Source: Pseudomonadota bacterium
GTDB taxonomy: Bacteria; Pseudomonadota; Alphaproteobacteria; Rhizobiales; Xanthobacteraceae
Direction: 5' to 3'
DNA length: 63,044 nucleotides
NCBI GenBank assembly: GCA_023422775.1
Contig: JAFAGM010000024.1
Span: 1-63,044 of the forward strand
The notes under the pieces are model-generated. The model saw only the letters and a program-made list of their open reading frames with translations, made no database searches and was not told the origin of the DNA. A program made the position numbers and the translations under genes. Shown here piece by piece: positions 24,785-32,707 of this stretch. The stretch's first letter is position 1; every line of letters starts with the position of its first letter.

Positions 24785-25324
24785 AATTTCTCAAGGCCAG
24801 CCGCCGACCCCGATTCGACGGGAGCCGAGACGGCGTCTCCTGCCGCGCGGTCGGGTGAATTCCGCTGGGACATCATCGAATTGCTGTTCTTCGCGTACCG
24901 CGACTTCGTCGGCGATGCCGACCATGAGCTCGAGGCTTTCGGGTTCGGCCGCGCCCATCACCGGGTGATGCATTTCGTCTACCGCTATCCCGGCCTCAAG
25001 GTCGCCGACCTGCTCGACGTCCTGCGCATCACCAAGCAATCGCTCGGGCGCGTGCTAAAGCAGTTGCTGGACGAGGGCTACATCATCCAGAAGACCGGCA
25101 ACAACGATCGCCGGCAGCGCCTTCTTTACGCCACCCCCAAAGGCGAAGCGCTGGTGGCGAAACTCGCCGGGCTGCAGACCGATCGCATCACCCGCGCACT
25201 CAAGGAGATAAGTCCCGATGGCGTCGCCGCGATCAACCAGTTCCTGCGCGCGATGATCGATCGCGACGATCCCGACAAGGTGCTGGAAGCGATCTTCGGC
25301 ACAGGCAAGAAACCAAGGGAGTGA
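24773..25324 (+). CDS. MarR-family winged-helix transcriptional regulator (PetP-like)
   Basis: A 183-residue MarR regulator. The winged helix-turn-helix reads HRVMHFVYRYPGLKVADLLDVLRITKQSLGRVLKQLLDEGYIIQKTGNNDRRQRLLYATPKGEAL, including the DRR wing typical of MarR. The N-terminal 30 residues are polar and probably flexible. The gene overlaps the response-regulator start by 4 bases (GTGA). A MarR-response regulator pair of this kind is known as petP-petR next to cytochrome bc1 genes in Rhodobacter; no pet genes are present here. A TTG at 24752 is an alternative start. Confidence 0.87.
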   Translation: MTDINFSRPAADPDSTGAETASPAARSGEFRWDIIELLFFAYRDFVGDADHELEAFGFGRAHHRVMHFVYRYPGLKVADLLDVLRITKQSLGRVLKQLLDEGYIIQKTGNNDRRQRLLYATPKGEALVAKLAGLQTDRITRALKEISPDGVAAINQFLRAMIDRDDPDKVLEAIFGTGKKPRE

Positions 25325-26061
25325 TCGTGCCGCAAGGAGCAACCATCGCTGCAGCGACCGCGCGGACGCCGCTGCAGCCGGCAGACGATGCCCCGCATCT
25401 GTTGCTCGTCGACGACGACCGCCGCATCCGTGACCTGCTGTCGCGGTTTCTGTGCAGTGAAGGTTATCGGGTCACGACTGCGTCGAGCGCCGATGACGCC
25501 CGCGCCAAGCTGCTCGGCCTGCATTTCGACCTCCTGATCCTCGACGTCATGATGCCCGGCGAAAGCGGCTTCGACCTGGCGCGCTTCATTCGCGCCTCCT
25601 CCTCGGTGCCGATCATCATGCTGACGGCGCGCCATGAAGCGGAGGCCCGCATTGAGGGTCTGCAGATCGGCGCCGACGACTACGTCGCCAAGCCGTTCGA
25701 GCCGCGCGAGCTGATCCTGAGGATCGGCAACATCCTCAAGCGCACCACGCCGCCGCCGGTGGAGACGCTGGAGCAGATCGCGTTCGGACCTTACGTCTAT
25801 CATCTCGACCGCGGCGAACTGCGCGAGGGCGAGGAGATCATTCACCTGACCGACCGCGAGCGCGAGATGCTGCGCATTCTCGCCGCCAACCCGGGCGAGA
25901 CCGTGCCGCGCGCGGCGCTGACCGGCGGCGGCACGGTGAACGAGCGCGCGGTCGACGTGCAGATCAACCGCCTGCGGCGCAAGATCGAGCGCGATCCGGC
26001 CAATCCGCTGTTCCTGCAGGCGGTGCGCGGAATCGGCTACCGCCTGGTTGCGGCGCCCTGA
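25321..26061 (+). CDS. OmpR/PhoB-family response regulator (PetR-like)
   Basis: A 246-residue two-component regulator. The receiver domain has acidic pocket D31-D33 (LVDDDRRIRD), phosphoacceptor D75 (LLILDVMMPG), the conserved Thr in IIMLTARHE and Lys in YVAKPF. The C-terminal winged helix ends DVQINRLRRKIERDPANPLFLQAVRGIGYRLV. It starts with GTG overlapping marR, with a second GTG at 25327. The cognate kinase is probably the gene at 26133, although a repeat separates the two. Confidence 0.92.
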   Translation: MIVPQGATIAAATARTPLQPADDAPHLLLVDDDRRIRDLLSRFLCSEGYRVTTASSADDARAKLLGLHFDLLILDVMMPGESGFDLARFIRASSSVPIIMLTARHEAEARIEGLQIGADDYVAKPFEPRELILRIGNILKRTTPPPVETLEQIAFGPYVYHLDRGELREGEEIIHLTDREREMLRILAANPGETVPRAALTGGGTVNERAVDVQINRLRRKIERDPANPLFLQAVRGIGYRLVAAP

Positions 26062-26069
26062 GGTCTTTG

Positions 26070-26128
26070 TTTTGACGCGTTTCCTTTACGCGAACCGGTG
26101 CCCACTTCGCTCGAAAACGCTATGAGCC
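26070..26128. repeat. Dispersed repeat (TTGACGCGTTTTCC type), copy B
   Basis: Starts TTTTGACGCGTTTCC and contains GCGAACCGGTGCCCACTTCGC followed by TCGAAAACGC. Related to 14528-14591. It occupies the 71-base gap between the response regulator and the histidine kinase, inside an apparent operon. Confidence 0.6.
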
Positions 26129-26132
26129 ACCC

Positions 26133-27521
26133 ATGAGCACGCTCGACACCGGCCTGACGTTCATCCGCAACGCCTCGCAACGCGTGTCGAGGGTCAACGG
26201 CTGGATGGGTAACGCGTTCAAGGGCTGGATGCCGACCGGCCTCTATGCCCGCGCGCTGCTGATCATGATCGTGCCGATGGTCATGCTGCAGACGGTGGTC
26301 GCCTTTGTGTTCATGGAGCGGCACTGGAACACGGTGACACGGCATCTGTCGGCCGCCGTGGTGGCTGACATCGCGGGCCTGATCGACATCTACAAGACTT
26401 TTCCGCAGGACAAGGATCGCACCCAGCTCAGGCGTATCGCGCAAGAACGGCTGGGAATGGTGGTCGATTTCCTTCCCCGGGGCGACATGCCCTCGCCGGG
26501 ACCAAAGCCGTTCTTCTCGCTGCTCGACCAGTCGCTCTCGGGGCAGATCAGCCGCCAGGTCAGCCGTCCGTTCTGGATCGACACCGTCGGCAATTCCAAC
26601 CTGGTCGAGATCCGCATCCAGCTCGACGACACCGTGATGCGGGTGTTCGCGCAGCGAAGCAAGGCCTACGCCTCCAATTCGGAGATCTTCATCTTCTGGA
26701 TGCTCGGCACCTCTTCGATCCTGCTGATCGTCGCGGTGCTGTTCCTGCGCAACCAGATCAGGCCGATCCTGCGGCTGGCGGACGCCGCCGAAAGTTTCGG
26801 CAAGGGCCGGGAGGCGCCGAATTTCCGCCCCCGCGGCGCGCGCGAGGTGCGGCGCGCGGCGCAGGCGTTTCTGGAAATGAAGGCGCGCGTCGAACGCTCG
26901 ATCGAGCAGCGCACCGCGATGCTGGCCGGCGTCAGCCACGATCTGCGCACGATCCTGACCCGCTTCAAGCTCGAACTCGCGCTGATCGGCGACAGTCCGG
27001 AAGTCGACGGCATGCGCAAGGATGTCGACGAAATGTCCGGCATGCTGGAGGCCTACCTCGCCTTTGCGCGCGGCGACAGCGGCGAAGTTGCGCAGCCGAC
27101 CGACATGGCGATGGCGCTCGAGGAGTTGCGCAGCGACGCCGAGCGCAATGGTCACACCGCGACCGTGACGTTCCACGGCCTGCCGGTGGTGACGGTGAAG
27201 CCGGCGGCGTTCAAGCGCTGCCTCGGCAACCTCGTCTCCAACGCGGCGCGATACGCCGACACGATCTCGATCACCGGCCATCGCGATCATCGCTATCTGA
27301 CCGTGACGATCGACGACGACGGGCCGGGAATACCTGCCAACATGCGCGAGGAAGTGTTCAAGCCGTTCCTGCGGCTCGACGATTCCCGCAACCAGGACGA
27401 AGGCGGTACCGGCCTCGGCCTCGCCATCGCCCGCGACATCGCCCGCTCGCACGGCGGCGACATCACGCTCAGCGACAGCCCGATCGGCGGCTTGCGTGCG
27501 GCGGTAAGGGTGCCGGTTTAG
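26133..27521 (+). CDS. EnvZ-like sensor histidine kinase
   Basis: A 462-residue membrane kinase. A first membrane helix (LLIMIVPMVMLQTVVAFVFM, about residues 45-65) and a second (IFIFWMLGTSSILLIVAVLFL, about 188-208) enclose a periplasmic sensor domain. A HAMP segment (RPILRLADAAESFGKG) follows. The H-box is MLAGVSHDLRTILTRFKLEL, and the ATP-binding domain shows N-box LVSNAARYAD, G1 DDDGPGIP and G2 GGTGLGLAIARDIARSHGG. It most likely phosphorylates the preceding response regulator. The stimulus is unknown. Confidence 0.92.
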   Translation: MSTLDTGLTFIRNASQRVSRVNGWMGNAFKGWMPTGLYARALLIMIVPMVMLQTVVAFVFMERHWNTVTRHLSAAVVADIAGLIDIYKTFPQDKDRTQLRRIAQERLGMVVDFLPRGDMPSPGPKPFFSLLDQSLSGQISRQVSRPFWIDTVGNSNLVEIRIQLDDTVMRVFAQRSKAYASNSEIFIFWMLGTSSILLIVAVLFLRNQIRPILRLADAAESFGKGREAPNFRPRGAREVRRAAQAFLEMKARVERSIEQRTAMLAGVSHDLRTILTRFKLELALIGDSPEVDGMRKDVDEMSGMLEAYLAFARGDSGEVAQPTDMAMALEELRSDAERNGHTATVTFHGLPVVTVKPAAFKRCLGNLVSNAARYADTISITGHRDHRYLTVTIDDDGPGIPANMREEVFKPFLRLDDSRNQDEGGTGLGLAIARDIARSHGGDITLSDSPIGGLRAAVRVPV

Positions 27522-27530
27522 CCTCTAGCG

Positions 27531-27651
27531 TGTCCCGGACAGGGTGCAGCGTGCTTACGCTGCGCCGCAGAGCCGGGACCTAAATGCTGCGAGAGATAGG
27601 CCCCGGCTCTGCGGCGCATCACTTCGCGCTGCACCGCGTCCGGGGCACGGG
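27531..27651. repeat. Dispersed repeat family 2, copy A (GTCCCGGCTCTGCGGCGC type)
   Basis: Contains GTGTCCCGGACAGGGTGCAGCG, CTGCGCCGCAGAGCCGGGAC and the mirrored CCCGGCTCTGCGGCGC ending CCGCGTCCGGGGCACGG. Related copies lie at 38651-38775 and 41286-41406. It lies between the convergent kinase and DUF3617 genes and can form a long stem. Confidence 0.85.
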
Positions 27652-27710
27652 GAGATCCTACTGTGCATGGGGTTGTTTTCGATATTTCGTGTTTCGACCC
27701 CGGCGGGTGC

Positions 27711-28241
27711 CTACTTCGCCGCCTTCGGGATCAGGTTCTTCAGCTTTTCCATGTCCTTGATGTTCATCTTCACGCCGCCCGGCATCACGATGTCGCCGGG
27801 CTTCTGATCGGGCTTACAGGCGCCGAGCCACTTCGCCTCGATCGTCGTCGTGCCGCCGGCGGGGCCGCGCTCGCTCCGCACGGTCGACTTCACGGTGTAG
27901 GCGGAATTGAAGTCGCCGGTGATTTCGGCGTGCGAGGCGACGGTCACGCCGGAGATGCCGCAGATGGAATCGCTGACATAGCCGGTTGCGGTCTTCTGGA
28001 TGTCCTGCTTCGAGCACATCTCCTTGCTCATCGGCGACATCGCAGTTGCCATGTCCTTGTCGGTGGTCTCGTCGGTGCACTGTTGCATCGTCATTTCGGG
28101 GGATTGCGATCCCGCGCGCTGCACCTTCATTTCCCAAAGGCCCGCCTTGCGCACCGGCAGTTCAACCGCGCCGGCGGCGCCGGCCGGCAGCAACGCCAAG
28201 AGCGCAAGCACCGAACCAAATGACAGAAGCTGTCGCGTCAT
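27711..28241 (-). CDS. DUF3617 family exported protein
   Basis: A 176-residue protein with a signal peptide (SFGSVLALLALLPAGAAGA). RKAGLWEMKVQ is the family opening, with conserved cysteines in QQCTDETTD, EMCSKQDIQKT, DSICGISG and LGACKPDQKPGDI. DUF3617 proteins are periplasmic and of unknown function. The even number of cysteines suggests disulfides. Its neighbours, also small exported proteins, give no functional clue. Confidence 0.85.
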   Translation of the reverse strand: MTRQLLSFGSVLALLALLPAGAAGAVELPVRKAGLWEMKVQRAGSQSPEMTMQQCTDETTDKDMATAMSPMSKEMCSKQDIQKTATGYVSDSICGISGVTVASHAEITGDFNSAYTVKSTVRSERGPAGGTTTIEAKWLGACKPDQKPGDIVMPGGVKMNIKDMEKLKNLIPKAAK

Positions 28242-28309
28242 GCTCGCGCTCCCGCAGAATTGCGTTGAAGAGTTGTTGCGTTGAAGAATGATGGTGAGGA
28301 CAAGCGCGC

Positions 28310-28612
28310 TCAGTAGAGCGTGCGCAACGGCCGTTCGGCGGCGCCATAGGGCACCCAGCGGCAGGCGAACGAAATGTAACCGCCGTAATAGGCCTGCACG
28401 CTCAGGAATTTCGCCACCTTGCCGTAGGAGGCGCAGTGATCGACGGCGAGCTGGCGGGCATCCGTCCGGGCCGCCAGCGGATAGGCGATGATCCCGCCGG
28501 TGTCATTGCCCTTGAATGGCGGCACAGTGTCGGCCAGCGCCGGCGAACCCGCCAGCATCGCGCCCAAGACCAGGCACATGACAACCAGGCACAGGGCCCC
28601 AATCCTTCGCAT
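28310..28612 (-). CDS. Small exported protein of unknown function
   Basis: A 100-residue protein with a signal peptide (RRIGALCLVVMCLVLGAMLAGSPALA) and a short mature domain: TVPPFKGNDTGGIIAYPLAARTDARQLAVDHCASYGKVAKFLSVQAYYGGYISFACRWVP. Two cysteines may pair. The start at 28612 is supported by GGAG at a suitable distance; 28624 is possible. I do not recognise the family. Confidence 0.68.
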   Translation of the reverse strand: MRRIGALCLVVMCLVLGAMLAGSPALADTVPPFKGNDTGGIIAYPLAARTDARQLAVDHCASYGKVAKFLSVQAYYGGYISFACRWVPYGAAERPLRTLY

Positions 28613-28777
28613 CGCAGACTCCATTTCGTCCGAAGCACACCATAATGTGCGCCAGCCGTCATGGAAAGAATGGTTGCGACAGGAAGCAGACTTGCCTGTC
28701 AGGTGTTGCCGCCTTGCACTTGATCTTGTCGGGGCTTCGCGGCATCGTCCAACATGTTAGTTTACCGGCGGATTCCC

Positions 28778-29239
28778 ATGCGCAACCTGTTCACATCCCT
28801 GAGAGCATTCGGCCTGGTGGCGGCGGCGACAGCCCTGCTGGTTTCCGGCCATGCCGCACAGGCCGCCAATCCGTTCGAACTGAATTTCTGGCTGTCCGGC
28901 CCCCGCTATGACGGCCGCGTCGCGCCGTGCGAAGCGGCGCTTCCGACCATCTCCTCGCAATTCCAGGAAAAGGAAAGCACCTTCTGGAATTCGGCCCTGA
29001 CCATCACCGGCTTCGGCCGGATCCACGAAACCGCCTTCCGGCCCTGGCAGTCCGATAACATCCCGCGGCGATTCTGCAGCGGTGACGTGATGCTCAGCGA
29101 CGGCAAACGGCGCTCCGTGCACTATTCGATCATCGAGGACGGCGGCTTCGCCGGCTTCGGCCAGGGCGTCGAATGGTGCGTGACCGGGCTCGATCGCAAC
29201 TGGGCCTATAGCCCCGGCTGCAGGGCCGCGCGCCCCTGA
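28778..29239 (+). CDS. Conserved exported protein of unknown function
   Basis: A 153-residue protein with a signal peptide ending at HAAQAANP. The mature part (YDGRVAPCEAALPTISSQFQEKESTFWNSALTITGFGRIHETAF, then IPRRFCSGDVMLSDGKRRSVHYSIIEDGGFAGFGQGVEWCVTGLDRNWAYSPGC) has four cysteines and looks like a compact disulfide-bonded periplasmic domain. ATG 28754 would add eight residues. Function unknown. Confidence 0.75.
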   Translation: MRNLFTSLRAFGLVAAATALLVSGHAAQAANPFELNFWLSGPRYDGRVAPCEAALPTISSQFQEKESTFWNSALTITGFGRIHETAFRPWQSDNIPRRFCSGDVMLSDGKRRSVHYSIIEDGGFAGFGQGVEWCVTGLDRNWAYSPGCRAARP

Positions 29240-29362
29240 TTCTAGCTTCATGAATTCTGCCGGCGCTGCGATAGCTTCGCGAATACTCGGCTTGCGTCGC
29301 TTTTGTTCTTGAAATGTTCCGGCTCCCTGCTAGGCTCCGGCAGCCGAGTAAGGGGGCGTCCG

Positions 29363-30043
29363 ATGTTTCGATCCGTCAAGATTCCGTTGTTTCTGATCTC
29401 GCTGGCTTTCGTTGTCGCGGCCTCGGGGGTGGCGTCTGCCCAGGACCGCCGGCAAAACGCCCCGGGCCAGTTCGATTTCTACGTGCTGGCCCTGTCGTGG
29501 TCGCCATCGTTCTGCGAGGCCGCTGCCGAACGCGGCAACAGCGGGCGCGCGCGCACCCAATGCAGCCGCCCCTATTCCTTCGTGGTTCACGGCCTGTGGC
29601 CGCAATACGAGCGGGGCTTTCCCGAATATTGCCAGCGCCCGTCGCCGCGACTCGCCCGCAACATCATGACCTCGATGCTGGATCTGATGCCGGCGCCGGG
29701 CCTGATCTTCAATGAATGGGACAAGCACGGCACCTGTTCGGGGCTTGGCGCCCGCGCCTATTTCGAGAGCATCCGCAAGGCGCGCGCTGCGGTGAAAATC
29801 CCCGAACAATTCCTGGATGTTTCGGAACCGAAAACAATCGCCCCCAGCGACATCGAGGACGCCTTCATCAAGGCCAATCCGGGCTTGAGCAGTTCGGCGA
29901 TCTCGGTGGTCTGCACCAGCCGGCGCCTGAGCGAGGTGCGCATCTGCATGAGCAAGGACATGCAATTCCGTGCCTGTGAGGAGATCGACCGCCGCGCCTG
30001 CCGGCGTGACGAGGTGGTGATGCCGCCGGTCCGCGGCGGCTGA
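29363..30043 (+). CDS. Ribonuclease T2 family protein, exported
   Basis: A 226-residue secreted endoribonuclease of the T2/I type. A signal peptide ends near SGVASAQ. Both catalytic segments are present: FVVHGLWPQYERG (CAS I) and NEWDKHGTCSG (CAS II), each with its histidine, plus the conserved YVLALSWSPSFC start of the mature enzyme. Such enzymes cleave RNA without base specificity through 2',3'-cyclic phosphates in the periplasm, releasing nucleotides for scavenging. AAGGGGG precedes ATG 29363. Confidence 0.92.
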   Translation: MFRSVKIPLFLISLAFVVAASGVASAQDRRQNAPGQFDFYVLALSWSPSFCEAAAERGNSGRARTQCSRPYSFVVHGLWPQYERGFPEYCQRPSPRLARNIMTSMLDLMPAPGLIFNEWDKHGTCSGLGARAYFESIRKARAAVKIPEQFLDVSEPKTIAPSDIEDAFIKANPGLSSSAISVVCTSRRLSEVRICMSKDMQFRACEEIDRRACRRDEVVMPPVRGG

Positions 30044-30054
30044 CATCCAGCCCC

Positions 30055-30283
30055 CGGGCGTATCCGGGGTTGGCGATACGATAATTCCCCCTGCACGGAC
30101 CTGCCTCCGGCTTGTCCGCGCTCCCGGCCATCTACGTCCTTCCTGTCGTCTGCATGGCACGTGGATGGCCGGGTTTCCTTGAGACCCGTCGGCGCCAACG
30201 TTTCCGCTCCAGGAGCTCCGCCGGGTCTCCGGCCGCAATCCCCAGGAGCGTTCGTGAAGCGGGACAAGCCCGGCCATGACGCG
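30055..30283. repeat. Intergenic palindrome cluster (GGCCGGGCTTGTCCCGC type)
   Basis: This 230-base stretch holds CCCCGGGCGTATCCGGGG, an imperfect inverted pair CCCGGCCATCTACGT / ACGTGGATGGCCGGG (30123-30137 and 30159-30173), and ends GCGGGACAAGCCCGGCCATGACGCG. I see no gene in it. It separates the RNase T2 gene from rlmJ. Confidence 0.65.
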
Positions 30284-30324
30284 TAGAAGACATGACGTCT
30301 GCTCCCAATTGGCCCGCCTTTTCC

Positions 30325-31185
30325 ATGAATTACCGACACGCCTTTCACGCCGGCGGCTTTGCCGATGTCATCAAGCACATCGTTCTGGTACGCATGCTGA
30401 CCTATCTGCAGGAAAAGCCGGCGGCGTTTCGCGTCATCGACACCCATGCCGGCGCCGGACGCTACGACCTGTCGGGTGACGCGGCCCGTCGCGGCGGTGA
30501 ATGGCTGACCGGGATTGCCCGGGTGATGCAGGCGCGGTTTTCGGAGAACGCGCTGCCGCTGGTGACGCCGTATCTCGACATCGTCAGGGCTTTCAACCCG
30601 CCCGGGGAGCTCAAGGCCTATCCCGGATCGCCGCTGATCGCCCGCGCGCTGCTGCGGCCGCAGGACCGGCTTGCGGCCTGCGAGATCGAGCCGAACGCGC
30701 GCAAGCAACTGATCGATGCGCTCCGCCGCGACACCCAGGCGCGAGTGGTCGACCTCGACGGGTGGACGGCGCTGCCGGCTTTCGTGCCGCCCAACGAACG
30801 GCGCGGGCTGGTCCTGATCGATCCGTCCTTCGAACAAAAGGACGAATTCGAACGGCTGGCCGACGGCTTTGCGGAGGCCTATGCGAGATGGCCGACCGGC
30901 GGCTATCTGATCTGGTACCCCGTCAAGAGCCGGCGCGCCACCGACACCCTTGCCCGCCATGTCGCGACGGCTGCCGCCGCGAGCAGGCCGCCGGGAAAAT
31001 GCCTGCGGCTCGAGTTCAGCGTCGCGCCCCAGATGCCGGGCGGCCCCCTCACCTCCACCGGTCTGTTGATCGTCAACCCGCCGTGGACGCTGGCCGGCGA
31101 GCTCAAGACAATTTTACCCGAGCTCGAAAAGCCGCTCGGCCAGGGCGGCGCCGGGCGTTTCAGGCTCGATACGCCCAAGTCGTGA
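30325..31185 (+). CDS. rlmJ: 23S rRNA (adenine2030-N6)-methyltransferase
   Basis: RlmJ methylates A2030 of 23S rRNA. The 286-residue protein begins MNYRHAFHAGGFADVIKH, as all family members do, and shows IDTHAGAGRYDL, AYPGSPLIA, ACEIEPNA and WYPVKSR. The catalytic motif reads DPSFEQKDEF, where most relatives have DPPY/F; the substitution is at the second proline. An upstream in-frame start at 30292 lies in the repeat and is rejected. Confidence 0.9.
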   Translation: MNYRHAFHAGGFADVIKHIVLVRMLTYLQEKPAAFRVIDTHAGAGRYDLSGDAARRGGEWLTGIARVMQARFSENALPLVTPYLDIVRAFNPPGELKAYPGSPLIARALLRPQDRLAACEIEPNARKQLIDALRRDTQARVVDLDGWTALPAFVPPNERRGLVLIDPSFEQKDEFERLADGFAEAYARWPTGGYLIWYPVKSRRATDTLARHVATAAAASRPPGKCLRLEFSVAPQMPGGPLTSTGLLIVNPPWTLAGELKTILPELEKPLGQGGAGRFRLDTPKS

Positions 31186-31468
31186 TCCAGCCCCGGCCGC
31201 CCGTTGTCACCGCGCAAAAACGGAAAAGTGCGATTGGGCCGTAGGCAACTCGCGCAAAACAGGTTTATGCTCAGGCCGTTGGGACTGGCTTTACGTTCCG
31301 CTTCCGCGAATGGTTGCGGCGGAGTGATCAAGGCCGAATAAAAAATCCAGGCCGGCCGGGGCGTGAACCCGATCGGCCCAGGTGGCCAAGCTTCCGGCAG
31401 CGAAAGTCCGGTCGGCCGATACGCGAAATGCGCGTACCGGCGGAGCAATACGGGGGAGGACTTTCCCG

Positions 31469-31684
31469 ATGGCCATGACGGGTACAGTCAAGTTCTTCAA
31501 TGGAGAACGCGGCTACGGCTTCATAAAGCCAGATGACGGCGGCCGCGATGTTTTCGTTCATATTACCGCAGTCGAGCGGGCCGGATTGAAGGACCTGGCT
31601 GAAGGACAGCGCATTACGTTCGAGGTTGAGCCTGACAAGAAGGGCAAAGGCCCGAAGGCAGTCAACCTTGTGATTTCATCGTGA
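31469..31684 (+). CDS. cspA: Cold-shock domain protein (CspA family)
   Basis: A 71-residue single cold-shock domain with RNP1 (GYGFIKP) and RNP2 (VFVHI), beginning MAMTGTVKFFNGERGYGF. It binds single-stranded nucleic acid and melts RNA structure. The ribosome-binding site is GGGGGAGGA at 31453-31461. About 280 bases upstream are free of genes, so a long untranslated leader of the cold-shock type is possible, but no specific structure could be assigned. The frame is open further upstream without family similarity. Confidence 0.93.
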   Translation: MAMTGTVKFFNGERGYGFIKPDDGGRDVFVHITAVERAGLKDLAEGQRITFEVEPDKKGKGPKAVNLVISS

Positions 31685-31796
31685 GCTGACGCTCGCGCGT
31701 GAACGCGGACTGCGTAACGCCTGCACGTTCGACTGACGCGGTATCGCTGCTCAGATCGCGGCGCGTTGCGACGTTGGCGCAGACTGGCCGCAAGAC

Positions 31797-31829
31797 AAAA
31801 AAATCCCGGCGGCTTTTACAGCCGCCGGG
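31797..31829 (-). terminator. Rho-independent terminator of the outer-membrane protein gene
   Basis: On the minus strand CCCGGCGGCT (31829-31820), a 5-base loop and AGCCGCCGGG (31814-31805) form a perfect 10-bp stem followed by A and seven T residues (31803-31797). It lies 28 bases past the stop of the gene at 31857-32474. It also blocks read-through in the direction of the cold-shock gene. Confidence 0.9.
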
Positions 31830-31856
31830 AGGTGATAGCCGACAGTTTCTTTGTTC

Positions 31857-32474
31857 TCAGAACCGATAGTTCACGCCGGCTCGTATCAAGCCGAACCGGT
31901 AACCGTTCGACGCGCCTGTAATGACGAAATTGCTGTTGGCAAGATCGACATAGAGATACTCGATCTTGGCGCTCCAGTGCTGGGCGAAGCCCATCTCGGC
32001 GCCGGCGCCGAGTGTCCAGCCCGCATTGGTATGCGATTCCGACAGGCCGAAGGTGGTGGCTTGCAGTTCGCCGAAGGCCAGACCGCCGGTGCCGAAGAAC
32101 AGCACGTTGTCGAACGCATAGCCCACGCGGCCGCGCAGCGTGCCGAACCAGGGGTTGGAGAACTTCCACGGCGCAAAGGTTTCTTCGGCGCCAGTCGCCT
32201 GGATGTCGCCCTCGATGCCGAACACCCAGGGCGTCCCATTCTGCCAATTGAATCCCGCCTGAACGCCACCCGCGACGCCCGATGGCTTGGTCAGATTGTT
32301 GGAGACCGAGCCCCAGGCATAGCCGAGGTTGGCACCGAGATAGGGACCGGCCCAGCTAAAGGAGTCGAACCGCTGGTTGCTGGTGTAAGTGCGTCCGTAG
32401 AGATCGGCCGCCTGCGCCGACATCGTCCAGCTTGTGGCGATCAGCGCCAGAGCGCCCCACACAAACTTTTTCAT
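31857..32474 (-). CDS. Outer-membrane beta-barrel protein (Omp25/RopB-like porin family)
   Basis: A 205-residue protein with a signal peptide (MKKFVWGALALIATSWTMSAQAA) and an eight-stranded-barrel pattern: WAGPYLGANLGYAWG, VFGIEGDIQATG, GTLRGRVGYAFDNVLFFGTGGLAFG, WTLGAGAEMGFAQHWSAKIEYLYVDLA and the C-terminal RFGLIRAGVNYRF with final Phe. This is the surface-protein family abundant in Rhizobiales. ATG 32474 follows GGAG. The leader contains two copies of CAACTGCCGTG. A strong terminator follows. Confidence 0.9.
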   Translation of the reverse strand: MKKFVWGALALIATSWTMSAQAADLYGRTYTSNQRFDSFSWAGPYLGANLGYAWGSVSNNLTKPSGVAGGVQAGFNWQNGTPWVFGIEGDIQATGAEETFAPWKFSNPWFGTLRGRVGYAFDNVLFFGTGGLAFGELQATTFGLSESHTNAGWTLGAGAEMGFAQHWSAKIEYLYVDLANSNFVITGASNGYRFGLIRAGVNYRF

Positions 32475-32585
32475 CACGCAACTCCACGCAACTGCCGTGC
32501 AACTGCCGTGACCGCGCCGGTTCGAGAGACCGGTCTGGTTACGGAATTCCACCTTTTTCCTGCACGATTTATCGAGAGTTTTAAG

Positions 32586-32600
32586 TTAAAGGGTTGTTAA
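32586..32600. promoter_or_regulatory. CtrA-type box TTAA-N7-TTAA
   Basis: TTAA (32586-32589), AGGGTTG, TTAA (32597-32600), preceded by another TTAA (32581-32584). It lies between the divergent outer-membrane protein gene (start 32474) and uvrC (start 32708), so it could act on either. Outer-membrane and cell-cycle-linked genes are typical CtrA targets; assignment is inference. Confidence 0.42.
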
Positions 32601-32707
32601 GTCGGGTTTACCTCCCGCTCATCATTCTTAATGATGCGTTACCGGCACGTTCCCCGATCCAACGCGAGCGCTGGCGATGCCGCCTTCGAGCGCATAAATT
32701 CAGGCCC

